A stretch of DNA of 64,000 nucleotides from DATHZQ01 sp963823505 (GTDB taxonomy: Bacteria > Actinomycetota > Acidimicrobiia > Spongiisociales > UBA5794). Positions 32,601 through 39,784 of the stretch are shown piece after piece (the first letter of the stretch is position 1; each line of letters starts with the position of its first letter). The notes beneath the pieces were generated by a model, which was not told the origin of the DNA, did not search any database, and saw only the letters and a list, made by a program, of their open reading frames with translations. Location: NCBI GenBank assembly GCA_963823505.1, contig CAWGLY010000005.1, forward strand, positions 1,798,001 through 1,862,000, written 5' to 3'. The translations under genes were made by a program, and so were the position numbers.

Positions 32601-34990
32601 AAGTCGGCATCCGGTACGTATTCGAACGAGCCGTCAGGGTTCAGCGTCACGGTCCCGTTCGACGCCCCCGTCAGCAACGTCGCAGTCAAGGTGTCACCAT
32701 CGACATCTCCGTCGTTGCCAAGGGTGCCCGGAGCCACCACCGTCAACAGGGTGTCCTCTGGGGTCGTGTAGGCATCATCATTCGCCACCGGCGCATCATT
32801 CATTGGATCGATGGTGATCGTCGCCGTCGCCACGTCGCACAATCCGTCCGGATCGCACGCTTCGTAGGTGAAGCTGTCGGTCCCGTTGAAATCGGCGTTC
32901 GGCACATAGTCGAACGAACCATCCGGGTTGAGCGTCACCGTCCCATTCGAAGTCCCCGTCAACAGCGTCGCCGTCAGCGAGTCGCCATCGACATCGGTGT
33001 CGTTGCCCAGCACGCCGGTTGCGGCGTCGACAGTCAACGTCACGTCCTCGTCCGTGGCGTACGCATCGTCGACCGCATCGGGGGCATCGTTGACCGCTCC
33101 GACGGTGACAGTCACCGTGGCCGTGTCGCACGCGCCGTCGGTATCGCAGATCTCGTAGGTGAGTGAATCGGTGCCGTTGAAATCCGTATCCGGCGTATAC
33201 GTAAACGTCCCATCCCCGTTGCTCACTACGGTGCCGTTCGCCGGACCAGCCACCACCGTCGCCGTGGTCGGATCCAGATTGCCGTCCACATCGGTGTCGT
33301 TGGCCGCCGCACCCACCGTGACTGGCGTGTCCTCATTCGTCGACGCCGCATCGTCGTTCGCCACCGGAGGGTCGTTCACCGCTGCGACTGTGACGGTGAC
33401 CGTCGCCGTGTCGCACAGGCCGTCGGTGTCACACACCTCATAGGTGAACGAATCGGTGCCGTTGAAATCGGCATTCGGGCTATACGTGACGGAACCATCG
33501 GCGTTGACGACAACGGTGCCGTTCAGCGGGGTCTGTGTCACCGTCACCGACGATGGGTCCAAACCACCTTCGACATCGCTGTCGTTCGCCAGCACGTCGA
33601 TCGCTACCGGCGTGTCCTCATCCGTGGCTGCGGTGTCATCGCTGGCCACCGGCGGGTCGTTCACTGGAGTCACATCGATCGTCACCGTCGCCGCGTCACA
33701 AAGCTCGTCGCCCGTGTCGGGGATACCGTCGAGGCCGGTGTCGCACACCCGGTACGTGAACGAGTCGGTGCCGCTGAAGTCCTGGTTCGGCGTATAGGTA
33801 AAGGTCCCGTCCCCGTTGGCGACGACGGTCCCGTTCGACGGTGCGGTATCCACCGTGGCGGTCGCAGGATCCAGGTTGCTATCGAAATCTGTGTCGTTGC
33901 CCGTCGCATCCACTGTCACCGGGGTGTCCTCCGGCGTCGTAGCGGTGTCATCGTTCGCGATCGGCGGGAAGTTGACGTCGTTGAAGGTGACATTCGCCGT
34001 CGCCGTCGCAGAGACGGCCGCCCCGTCGTCATCGGTACCGAGCACGGTGACCGTGTTCTCGTGCACGTCGCCGAAGGTGCCGGCAACGAACTCGGTGAAC
34101 GTACAGTCGAACGTTGCTCCGGGATCGAGCGTCACCGGCAGGGGCGTCGTGCACGTCGCTCCGATATCACCGAAGACGTCGTCTACCACCGAGGTTACGT
34201 TGACCGTGTCGGCCGGCGACGTGTTCTCGATCGTCACGTCGAAGGTGACGTCGCCCCCGGGCTCATCAACCGCGGGCGGTGTCGGCGTCTTCGTGACCTC
34301 GATCGACGACTCCACATCAGCGATCGTCACGGTGGCCGTGTCGAGCTCGGTGACGACTTCACTTTGGGCGTCCTGGGCGGTGGCTGACAGCTCGTTGACG
34401 ATCACGTCCCCTGCATTGCCCGTTACGTCGAAGGTCGCAGAGCATGAATAGGTACCGCCGTCCGCTGCCAAATCTTGGGGCAGCGTGCAGTCGCCAAGCC
34501 CGTTCAGATCGCCGAAGATCGAGTCGGCCAAGCTCGTCAACGTGAGCGCCTCGAGAACCGTCGTGTTGACGATTTCGAAGCTGAACCTGACCGGTCCGCC
34601 ATTCTCATCCACCGATGTAGGCGCTGCCGTCTTGGTGACGGCGAGCGTCGGGTCGGGTGCGGCGTTGACGAAGGTGCACGTGACGTCCTCTCCCCCACTG
34701 ATCGCAATCGCCGCAGGATCAGAGCCGTCGTCGCAAGTAGCGGACAGCAGCGTCCACGGCGCTGGAGTTACCTCCGAAACGCTGTAGACGGGGTTCGGGC
34801 CGGCGGGAAGGTCGACGAAGGTCACCGACGCCGTACCCGAGCCGGTCGCATCCGGGGCCGTGGGCGACAAGGTTGTCGTGCCAGAAAATCCGGGGTCGCC
34901 CGCAAGCGTGAAGTCGAAGTCGTGGGTACCTCCGGCCCCCTGGATCTCTTTCACCAGGGTGATCGAACCAGGCAGCGGCGTGTTGGTCAC
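26636..34990 (-). CDS. Giant adhesin, main open segment
   Basis: 2784-codon uninterrupted frame. Its first ~340 residues hold a prealbumin-like domain (SITLVKEIQGAGGTHDFDFT) and two DUF11/CARDB-like domains (LAVTKTAAPTSVDENGG; IEVTKTPTPPAVDEPGG). About 26 tandem Big_9-type repeats follow. They alternate between a 'DPATATV...GTFTYTPN' class, a 'LTATLLTG...SFEYVPN' class and a 'VVDAVTQPANGSVVIEADG' class, the last continuing into the downstream segments. Upstream of 34990 the same frame stays open (SGTSDPFILFSDNHPNACR) back to about 35050, so the ATG/GTG there is not the real gene start. Confidence 0.75.
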   Translation of the reverse strand: MTNTPLPGSITLVKEIQGAGGTHDFDFTLAGDPGFSGTTTLSPTAPDATGSGTASVTFVDLPAGPNPVYSVSEVTPAPWTLLSATCDDGSDPAAIAISGGEDVTCTFVNAAPDPTLAVTKTAAPTSVDENGGPVRFSFEIVNTTVLEALTLTSLADSIFGDLNGLGDCTLPQDLAADGGTYSCSATFDVTGNAGDVIVNELSATAQDAQSEVVTELDTATVTIADVESSIEVTKTPTPPAVDEPGGDVTFDVTIENTSPADTVNVTSVVDDVFGDIGATCTTPLPVTLDPGATFDCTFTEFVAGTFGDVHENTVTVLGTDDDGAAVSATATANVTFNDVNFPPIANDDTATTPEDTPVTVDATGNDTDFDSNLDPATATVDTAPSNGTVVANGDGTFTYTPNQDFSGTDSFTYRVCDTGLDGIPDTGDELCDAATVTIDVTPVNDPPVASDDTAATDEDTPVAIDVLANDSDVEGGLDPSSVTVTQTPLNGTVVVNADGSVTYSPNADFNGTDSFTYEVCDTDGLCDTATVTVTVAAVNDPPVANDDAASTNEDTPVTVGAAANDTDVDGNLDPTTATVVAGPANGTVVSNGDGTFTYTPDTDFNGTDSLTYEICDTDGACDTATVTVTVGAVNDAPDAVDDAYATDEDVTLTVDAATGVLGNDTDVDGDSLTATLLTGTSNGTVTLNPDGSFDYVPNADFNGTDSFTYEACDPDGLCDVATATITIDPMNDAPVANDDAYTTPEDTLLTVVAPGTLGNDGDVDGDTLTATLLTGASNGTVTLNPDGSFEYVPDADFNGTDSFTYEACDPDGLCDTATATIDVTPVNDPPVANDDTASTPEDTAVTVDAAANDTDVDGNLDPATATVVADPANGTVASNGDGTFTYSPNADFNGTDSFTYEICDTDGLCDTATVTVFVAPVDDAPVAVDDEVSTLEDAPVTVDAAANDTDVDGNLDPATATVVADPANGTVASNGDGTFTYTPNADFNGTDSFTYQICDTTGLCAEATVTIEVLPVNDPPVAVDDAATTDEDTPVTVDAAANDTDVDGSLDPTSATALTDPANGTVTSNGDGTFTYTPNDDFNGTDSFTYEICDTDGLCDTATVTVTVDPINDPPVANDDAATTDEDTPVTVDAAANDTDVDANLDPATATVLTDPANGTVVANGDGTFEYTPNQDFTGTDTFTYEICDTDGLCDTAAVTVTVDPVNDPPVANDDAATTPEDTAVTVDAAANDTDVDGNLDPTTATALTDPANGTVTNNGDGTFTYTPNQDFTGTDTFTYEICDTDGLCDTAIVSITVDPVNDAPVANDDAATTPEDTAVTVDVAANDTDVDGNLDPSTATVLTGPANGTVTNNGDGTFEYTPNADFNGTDTFTYEICDATGLCDSATVTITVDPVNDAPVANDDAATTPEDTPVTVDILANDTDVDGNLDAGSVTVTSTPGNGAVNVNGDGSVEYTPNADFNGTDTFVYEVCDTDGLCDTATVTVTVDAENDVPEAENDGYTTAEDTTLTVDAASGVLANDSDVDGDALTATLLTGPTNGTLTLNPDGSFEYVPNADFNGTDTFTYEACDPGGLCDTAVATITVDPVNDAPVANDDAYSTLEETPLNIAVPGVLGNDSDVDGDALTATVVTGPANGTLTLNADGSFDYTPNLDFTGTDTFTYDACDPDGLCDSATVTITVDPVNDAPVANDDTATTPEDTPVTVDAAANDTDVDGNLDPTTTAVVTGPTNGTVTNNGDGTFEYTPNQDFTGTDTFTYEICDTDGLCDTAIVSITVDPVKMPPVANDDAATTPEDTAVTVDVAANDTDVDGNLDPSTATVLTGPANGTVTNNGDGTFEYTPNADFNGTDTFTYEICDATGLCDSATVTITVDPVNDAPVANDDAATTPEDTPVTVDILANDTDVDGNLDAGSVTVTSTPGNGAVNVNGDGSVEYTPNADFNGTDTFVYEVCDTDGMCDTATVTITVDPVNDAPVANDDTATTTEEVPVIIDVAANDTDVDGNLDPATATVQTGPGNGTVANNGDGTFEYTPNVDFTGTDTFVYEVCDTDGLCDTATVTVTVDAENDVPEAENDGYTTAEDTTLTVDAASGVLANDSDVDGDALTATLLTGPTNGTLTLNPDGSFEYVPNADFNGTDTFTYEACDPGGLCDTAVATITVDPVNDAPVANDDAYSTLEETPLNIAVPGVLGNDSDVDGDALTATVVTGPANGTLTLNADGSFDYTPNLDFTGTDTFTYDACDPDGLCDTATVTITVDPVNDAPVANDDTATTPEDTPVTVDAAANDTDVDGNLDPTTTAVVTGPTNGTVTNNGDGTFEYTPNQDFTGTDTFTYEICDTDGLCDTAIVSITVDPVNDAPVANDDADTTDEDTPVNIDVLANDSDVDGDVLVVDAVTQPANGSVVIEADGTVTYTPDADFNGTDTFTYDACDPDGLCDTATVTITVNPVNDAPDAVDDAGTTPEDTPVNVDVLANDTDPDGDVLVVDAVTQPANGSVVIEADGTVMYTPDPDFNGTDTFTYTACDPGGLCDIATVTITVDPVNDAPVANDDAATTDEDTPVNIDVLANDTDVDGDVLVVDAVTQPANGSVVIEADGTVTYTPDPDFNGTDTFTYTACDPDGLCDTATVTVDVASGADVPVAVDDFAATPEDTPVNIDVLANDSDIDGDPLTIDSVTQPANGSVVIDDGGTPADPNDDTVTYTPNPDFNGTDTFTYTVCDPDGLCDTATVTVTVDSVNDAPVANDDAETTDEEVPVNVDVLGNDSDVDGDVLVVDAVTQPANGTCGGRG
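27934..31084 (-). repeat. Recent duplication of a six-repeat block inside the adhesin
   Basis: Bases 27934-28857 recur nearly identically at 29653-30576 (offset 1719). Bases 29135-29650 recur at 30569-31084 (offset 1434). The difference, 285 bp, equals one repeat unit. A 1.7-kb block of six units was therefore duplicated in tandem and one unit lost from the second copy. Only scattered single-base differences remain. Confidence 0.9.
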
Positions 34991-35521
34991 GCGACAAGCA
35001 TTGGGGTGGTTGTCGGAAAAGAGTATGAAGGGATCGCTGGTACCGCTCGCTGACTGCGTCGCCGGTGACGTCGACCCAGTTGCCGTCGAGATCGGTGCAC
35101 TCCATTGTGAGGATCTGCCACTGCGATGGATCCACGATCTCGGTCAGTGTGTAGTCGTCATTACCGATGATCTCGACCGTGGCCACTTCTCCATCGGCGA
35201 GGCTGACGGTCTCCGACACGCTCGGTGCGCCATCGACGACATTCCCCGTGAGCGTGATGTCAAAGGTGTCGGGCAAGCCGCCGGGCACGGTCACCTTGCT
35301 GATGTCGACGGTCGAGCAGTTCGTCAGTGGCGGTTCGAACGAGGACGGCGGTACCCAATCCTTGACCTGAGCATCTTCGCGCGTTGCCCGTTTGTGTGAA
35401 ACCACCGACCGACCCCAACGTGAGACACTGCGTGGCATTGGCGAAGACCGAGGCGCTGAGGTTGATGACGGCCTCGCCAAAAGCGGTCGTAGCATCGAGC
35501 GAAGCCTCGAAGTTGGGAGCA

Positions 35522-36145
35522 TCAACTGGTAGCGGTGAACCGTAGAAGCCTCCCGAGAAGACGCGGTAGCTGACGGACACGCCGCCTTGGAAGTCGAATA
35601 CGAACCGCGATGTCGCCATCGCTGCGAGAATCGAAGGGGTTGCAGTCGTCGCTCGGGTCGGGGGTGCCGTTGAAAGGGTCGGTGCACAGTGATGCGACTT
35701 GGCTCAACTCAAACACGATGACCGTTGACCCGTTGGTCTCACGCCGGTCCCACCCGAGGTAGAGGTAGGCGTCGCCGTCGGTAGCGACCTCGGAGGCCGC
35801 ATAGATGTTGCAGAGATCGGATTTCCCGGGAGCGTTTCGCGGACGAACCACGGGAGGGACGGCAGTGGTCAACGAGTTGAAGTTGAGGCCACCGACGATG
35901 ACCGTGTCCGTGTCTATGTTCTCGCACAGAGAATTGGTGTCTGGGATGGCCGCCGCTGCGGCATCCACAATGCCGTCCGTTCCGTCGAATGTACTAGCAC
36001 CGACCGCGTGCGCCGGAGCGGCGAAACCTCCATCGGCGACGCTCAACGTGACGGAGATCAGCCCTACCACGACCGCGAGGGTGCCGACCCGGCGCAGATT
36101 GCCGATCCGCACCCGCCGTCCATGCGCGCGAGTCCTGAAGTCCAT
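35522..36145 (-). CDS. Giant adhesin, N-terminal segment with signal peptide
   Basis: ATG 36145 with AAAGGA about 7 nt upstream starts MDFRTRAHGRRVRIGNL, followed by a hydrophobic core and an ALA-type cleavage region (GGFAAPAHA). The mature start (STFDGTDGIVDAAAAAIPD) and LYLGWDRRETNGSTVIVFEL are well-formed protein. The frame is lost near 35610. Authentic sequence continues in the next frame (TSRFVFDFQGGVSVSYRVFS) to about 35390, then in a third frame (DWVPPSSFEPPLTNCSTVD) to about 35050. Confidence 0.65.
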   Translation of the reverse strand: MDFRTRAHGRRVRIGNLRRVGTLAVVVGLISVTLSVADGGFAAPAHAVGASTFDGTDGIVDAAAAAIPDTNSLCENIDTDTVIVGGLNFNSLTTAVPPVVRPRNAPGKSDLCNIYAASEVATDGDAYLYLGWDRRETNGSTVIVFELSQVASLCTDPFNGTPDPSDDCNPFDSRSDGDIAVRIRLPRRRVRQLPRLLGRLLRFTATS

Positions 36146-36399
36146 CGTATTGTCCTTTGACCTGGCCCAAACCGGGCCCCTCGCGGCACCCGTCCCTAAT
36201 GTTGAGACACCTCGCAACCGCAAACGTTACATCTCGCACCGCCGAATTGGAGGATCTGGGGCGCTGGACCCGGACGCTCGCCTCGCTGCCTGAGGCTGAA
36301 GTAGAGGTCGAGGGTGAGCATTGCGGATAGCCTCACAGACCAAGCACGGCCCACCTCTTGGCCCGAAGCCGGACCGGATGGGCGGTCACCACGAGGCTG

Positions 36400-36513
36400 A
36401 TCGAGCTTGACGGAGGTACCGCCAGCCATGCGTGTGCTCTTGGCCTCCTCGACGTTGTCCTTGTCCACTGCCTCAAGCACGGCAACGGGGGTGGAGGCCA
36501 CATGGACCACCAC
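36400..36513 (-). pseudogene. Degenerate second copy of the L7/L12 C-terminus
   Basis: Translated on the minus strand this reads STPVAVLEAVDKDNVEEAKS then TRMAGGTSVKLD. It aligns to the last ~31 residues of the neighbouring RplL (APKAVLEAVDKETAEKAKET then LEGVGASVELK) with about 17 identities and no gap. It has no upstream L12 domain, no stop at the homologous place and no credible start. It lies 64 bp downstream of the intact rplL. The rest of the ~430-bp gap to the adhesin start holds no gene I can support. Confidence 0.75.
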
Positions 36514-36576
36514 CCCCTCACCAGACGAGAGGTGTCGCCGCCGGAGGACCGGCAGGTCTCGCCAATCTGGTTCTCG

Positions 36577-36954
36577 CTACTTCAGCTCCACCGAGGCGCC
36601 AACGCCCTCGAGCGTCTCCTTCGCCTTCTCGGCCGTTTCCTTGTCGACGGCTTCGAGCACGGCCTTCGGGGCGCCATCGACGAGGTCCTTGGCATCCTTC
36701 AGCCCGAGCGACGTGAGCGTCCGAACCTCCTTGATGACCTGGATCTTCTTGTCGCCGGCGGCGATGAGCATTACGTCGAACTCGTCCTGCTCTTCCTCGG
36801 CAGCGACGGCGGTGTCGCCGCCCACCGCTGCGGCAACCGCAACAGGTGCGGCAGCCGTTACCTCGAACCGCTCCTCGAACGCCTTCACGAACTCGGAGAG
36901 CTCGAGCACGGACATTTCCTCGAACATGCTGAGGAGTTCCTCAGTCGTGGCCAT
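36577..36954 (-). CDS. rplL: 50S ribosomal protein L7/L12
   Basis: Stalk protein that recruits translational GTPases. The 125-aa product has an N-terminal dimerisation helix (TEELLSMFEEMSVLELSEFV), an Ala-rich hinge (about residues 35-50) and the C-terminal domain FDVMLIAAGDKKIQVIKEVR to VELK. It is preceded by rplJ with 2 bp between them. Directly downstream is a decayed copy of its own C-terminus and then the giant adhesin, instead of the rpoB seen in most bacteria. Confidence 0.98.
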   Translation of the reverse strand: MATTEELLSMFEEMSVLELSEFVKAFEERFEVTAAAPVAVAAAVGGDTAVAAEEEQDEFDVMLIAAGDKKIQVIKEVRTLTSLGLKDAKDLVDGAPKAVLEAVDKETAEKAKETLEGVGASVELK

Positions 36955-36956
36955 GG

Positions 36957-37814
36957 TTATTCCTCCTCAGCGGCAGGCGCCGCATCATCGTTGTCTTCGG
37001 GATCTTCATCTTCGGTCTCGGCAGCCGCTTCCACCGAAGCCTCTGCGCTGTCGTCATCGGCCGATGCGTCAGCATCTGCAGGCTCCGGGGCTGGCGCTTC
37101 CGGGATCGCATCGGCGTCGTCATCAGGAGTCTCGGCGGGTGCGTCAGCCGCAACTTCGGATTCGACCTGAGCCGCGGGCACCTCGGTGTCCGCGGTTTCG
37201 GCGCCGTCGTCGGTGGCCGCTTCTTCTTCTACAGGCGGTGCATCGTCTGCGGCCGCCTTTGGCTCGGCCGTCGCTGCAGCGACGGCGACAAACTCGCCGG
37301 CCTGCTTCTTCTCGAGCAGCTGCTGCATAGCCGTTGCCGTCCCCCTCGGCAGGGCAGCGAGCACGCTCGCCAATGCCGTCAGGGGCGCCTTCAGCGCACC
37401 GGCGAGCATCGCCAGAAGCTGTTCGCGCGGGGCGATCTCTGCAAGCTCGCTGATGCGTGCCGGCGTCAGGAAGTCTGTTCCCAGCAAGCCGCCCTTGATG
37501 GTGAAGACGTCGTGGGCTGCGGCGAAGTCCTTCAGAGCTTTGGCAGCGGTGACTGGATCGCCGTCCGCAAACGCAACACCCGTCGGACCGATGAGGAGTT
37601 CGTCGAGGTCGTTGAGACCGAGTGCGGCTGCCGCTCGTCGGGTCAACGTCATCTTGAGAACCTTGAACTCTGCACCCTGGGCGCTGAGCCCCCTGCGCAA
37701 CTCCTGCTGCTCCTTCACCGACAGGCCGGCGTACTCAGCGAGGAACACCGCCTGCGCATTCTCGATGCGCTCGGTGATCTCAGCAACAGCCGCAACCTTC
37801 TCGGGTCTCGGCAT
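36957..37814 (-). CDS. rplJ: 50S ribosomal protein L10 with long acidic tail
   Basis: L10 anchors L12 dimers to the ribosome. The first ~175 of 285 aa are normal L10 (MPRPEKVAAVAEITERIENA, FLAEYAGLSVKEQQELRRGL, LKAPLTALASVLAALPRG). The C-terminal ~110 aa are a low-complexity Ala/Asp/Glu/Pro tail (e.g. DDGAETADTEVPAAQ, EDEDPEDNDDAAPAAEEE) that ordinary L10 (about 170-180 aa) lacks. ATG 37814 is chosen because GGAGG lies 8 nt upstream; ATG 37829 directly abuts the GGAGG. It is separated from rplA by a perfect terminator and a 7-mer array, so rplJL must be transcribed from its own promoter. Confidence 0.95.
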   Translation of the reverse strand: MPRPEKVAAVAEITERIENAQAVFLAEYAGLSVKEQQELRRGLSAQGAEFKVLKMTLTRRAAAALGLNDLDELLIGPTGVAFADGDPVTAAKALKDFAAAHDVFTIKGGLLGTDFLTPARISELAEIAPREQLLAMLAGALKAPLTALASVLAALPRGTATAMQQLLEKKQAGEFVAVAAATAEPKAAADDAPPVEEEAATDDGAETADTEVPAAQVESEVAADAPAETPDDDADAIPEAPAPEPADADASADDDSAEASVEAAAETEDEDPEDNDDAAPAAEEE

Positions 37815-38047
37815 CGTGCCATCCTCCAATCTGGACCGGTTCCATGTGTCAACGCTCCATCCGGTCCCAGAGACTGAGGAAGCTCCCCCGCAAAGCGAAG
37901 GAGCCTGCCAGCGATAGACATCGTGGTGGGCGACCTGCGCTGGCGTCCGCCGTTGCGAACTTATGCCGAGAACGACACCTGCGGTCTTGGGCCGGTATGT
38001 AGCGAGGCGGAAGCGTACTCAGTCGAGAGAGGGCTGGCAAAGCGGAC

Positions 38048-38161
<114 letters not shown>

Positions 38162-38237
38162 GGATACGGGTACCGACGCGACGACACACCGAGCTGTGAG
38201 TCGCACAGCTCCTGACGAGGCCGCACCGCTCGTGACG

Positions 38238-38269
38238 AGAAAGAGCCCCACCTCGGTGGGGCTCTTTCT
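38238..38269. terminator. Perfect 14-bp terminator after rplK-rplA
   Basis: AGAAAGAGCCCCAC-CTCG-GTGGGGCTCTTTCT is a perfect 14-bp stem with a 4-nt loop, with A-rich and T-rich flanks on both strands. It should end rplK-rplA transcription, separating it from rplJ-rplL. Confidence 0.85.
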
Positions 38270-38477
38270 GAAGAGAACGGGGATCGCGGACCCTGGGATG
38301 GTTCGCTCTTGAGGATTCGGGCAGACGGCGGGCCAGGAAGCCATCTACACGCTCCACTCGTGGCGACCAGGGTAGGGGCTGGTCATATGTGCCACAGTGG
38401 CCGATTGAACCATTCCGGGACGGTGGTGGATCGTCCGGTGGGCCTCGCGATCCCCGTGTTCTGTCAAATATACAGCA

Positions 38478-38508
38478 ATTGTAGCGCCTGCGCCCCGGTG
38501 TGGGTCAA
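38478..38508 (-). promoter_or_regulatory. Candidate promoter in the rplA-rplJ gap
   Basis: On the minus strand TTGACC (38503-38508) and TACAAT (38478-38483) are spaced by 19 bp. The spacing is long, and the strong hairpin lies downstream between this site and rplJ, so assignment to rplJ-rplL is doubtful. No clearly better promoter was found closer to rplJ. Confidence 0.3.
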
Positions 38509-38522
38509 GTGTTCCCGAGAGA

Positions 38523-39239
38523 TCACCGCAGCGTCTTGACGAGGTCCTCGACGAGGGACGGATCGATGCGCACGCCCGGGCCCATGGTCGACGACACGGC
38601 CACCTTCCTGACGAAGCGGCCCTTGGCGGAAGCCGGTCGGTTGCGCATCAACTCGTCGGCGCACGCACCGAAGTTTGCCACCAGATCTTCAGCGGAAAAC
38701 GACACTCGACCTACCGGCACGTGGACGTTGCCATACCGATCGTTGCGGTACTCGACACGGCCGGCCTTGAACTCGGCGACGGCTTTGGCGACGTCAGGAG
38801 TGACGGTCCCCGACTTTGGGTTGGGCATCAACCCCCGCGGACCGAGGATCGGACCCAGCTTGCCCACATGGGGCATCATGTCTGGTGAGGCAATCGCCAT
38901 GTCGAACTCGATCGCTCCCCCGGCGCCGATTTCCTCGGCGAGTGCTTTGCCGCCAACGATGTCGGCCCCGGCCTCCTCGGCTGCCAAGGCGCTTTCGCCC
39001 TCGGCGAACACGATGATGCGAACTGTTTTGCCCGTGCCATGCGGCAAGCTGACGGTACCGCGTACGAGCTGATCTGCCTTCCGGGCATCGATCCCGAGCT
39101 GGAACGCCGCGTCGACGCTCTCGTCGAACTTGGCGCCTGCGAGCGTCCGCACCAATTCGAGGGCATCGTCAGGCGAATAGAGCGTGTTCTTGTCGTACCG
39201 GCGCCGCGCAGCAGCCTGGGACTTCGTGAGTTTGGCCAT
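38523..39239 (-). CDS. rplA: 50S ribosomal protein L1
   Basis: rRNA-binding protein of the L1 stalk, also a translational repressor of its operon in many bacteria. The 238-aa product starts MAKLTKSQAAARRRYDKN. It contains the conserved LGIDARKADQLVRGTVSLPH and GPRGLMPNPKSGTVTPDV. AAGGAGG lies 7 nt upstream of ATG 39239, which favours it over the in-frame ATG two codons earlier. It follows rplK after a 95-bp gap. Confidence 0.98.
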   Translation of the reverse strand: MAKLTKSQAAARRRYDKNTLYSPDDALELVRTLAGAKFDESVDAAFQLGIDARKADQLVRGTVSLPHGTGKTVRIIVFAEGESALAAEEAGADIVGGKALAEEIGAGGAIEFDMAIASPDMMPHVGKLGPILGPRGLMPNPKSGTVTPDVAKAVAEFKAGRVEYRNDRYGNVHVPVGRVSFSAEDLVANFGACADELMRNRPASAKGRFVRKVAVSSTMGPGVRIDPSLVEDLVKTLR

Positions 39240-39334
39240 GTACATGCCTCCTTGTGGTTCAGACGGGGCCAGTGCGGCCCCTCCCACGTCGCGGTCCCGG
39301 TAGCGACTACCGGGAGTTGGTTTCTGTCGACGCC

Positions 39335-39763
39335 TCAGCGGTCGACGGTTATCCCCATCGAGCGTGCCGTACCTTCGATGATCTTCATTGCCGCGTCGAT
39401 GTCGTTGGCGTTGAGGTCGGTCATCTTCGTCTCGGCGATCTGGCGAACCTGATCTTGCGTGACGGAAGCAACCTTCTCCCTGTTCGGCTCCGGCGAACCC
39501 TTCTCGATGCGTGCCGCCTGCCGCAACATCACGGCGGCCGGTGGCGTCTTCGTGATGAAGCTGAACGAACGGTCCTCGTAGATCGAGATCTCAACAGGGA
39601 CGATGGTCCCCTGCTGGCTCGACGTGGCGTCGTTGTACGCCTTCACGAAGTCCATGATGTTGACGCCGTGCTGACCGAGCGCGGGCCCCACGGGTGGAGC
39701 CGGGCTGGCCTGCCCTGCAGGAATCTGCAGCTTGAGCGTCGTCATCAGTCTCTTGCGGCCCAT
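39335..39763 (-). CDS. rplK: 50S ribosomal protein L11
   Basis: GTPase-centre protein that binds 23S rRNA with L10-L12. The 142-aa product has the Pro-rich N-terminal domain GQASPAPPVGPALGQHGVNI and C-terminal domain IEKGSPEPNREKVASVTQDQ. The start at ATG 39763 (MGRKRLMTTLKLQ) is supported by AGGAGGGG 7 nt upstream; the inner ATG (MTTLKLQ) is closer to the family norm. It lies 21 bp after nusG. Confidence 0.98.
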   Translation of the reverse strand: MGRKRLMTTLKLQIPAGQASPAPPVGPALGQHGVNIMDFVKAYNDATSSQQGTIVPVEISIYEDRSFSFITKTPPAAVMLRQAARIEKGSPEPNREKVASVTQDQVRQIAETKMTDLNANDIDAAMKIIEGTARSMGITVDR

Positions 39764-39784
39764 CGGAAAACCCCTCCTGAGGAA

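Larger units (their letters stand above)
20957..36145 (-). pseudogene. Giant LPFTG-anchored tandem-95/Big_9 repeat adhesin, frameshifted
   Basis: One gene of about 15.2 kb (about 5060 codons) can be reconstructed, but it is split by about seven frameshifts near 35610, 35390, 35050, 26652, 26330, 26073 and 24367. ATG 36145 (AAAGGA upstream) opens a signal peptide (VGTLAVVVGLISVTLSVA). A non-repetitive head and prealbumin/DUF11-like domains follow. Then come about 43 repeats of 92-95 aa of the tandem-95/Big_9 type (NDDTATTPEDTPVTVD, DFNGTDTFTYEICDTDGLCD), each with acidic DxDxDG loops (possible Ca binding) and a Cys pair. Near the end is an SdrD_B-like domain (GIVWYDLNENGVQDG). The C-terminus is LPFTG (21053-21067), a hydrophobic helix and RLRMRRD, a sortase signal. 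It is either a true pseudogene or an intact gene damaged by assembly or base errors. Confidence 0.8.

Noticed and set aside
20957..36145. Programmed ribosomal frameshifting in the adhesin gene
   Set aside because: No slippery heptamer plus downstream structure was noticed at the breaks, and seven sites in one gene with both insertions and deletions do not fit a programmed event.
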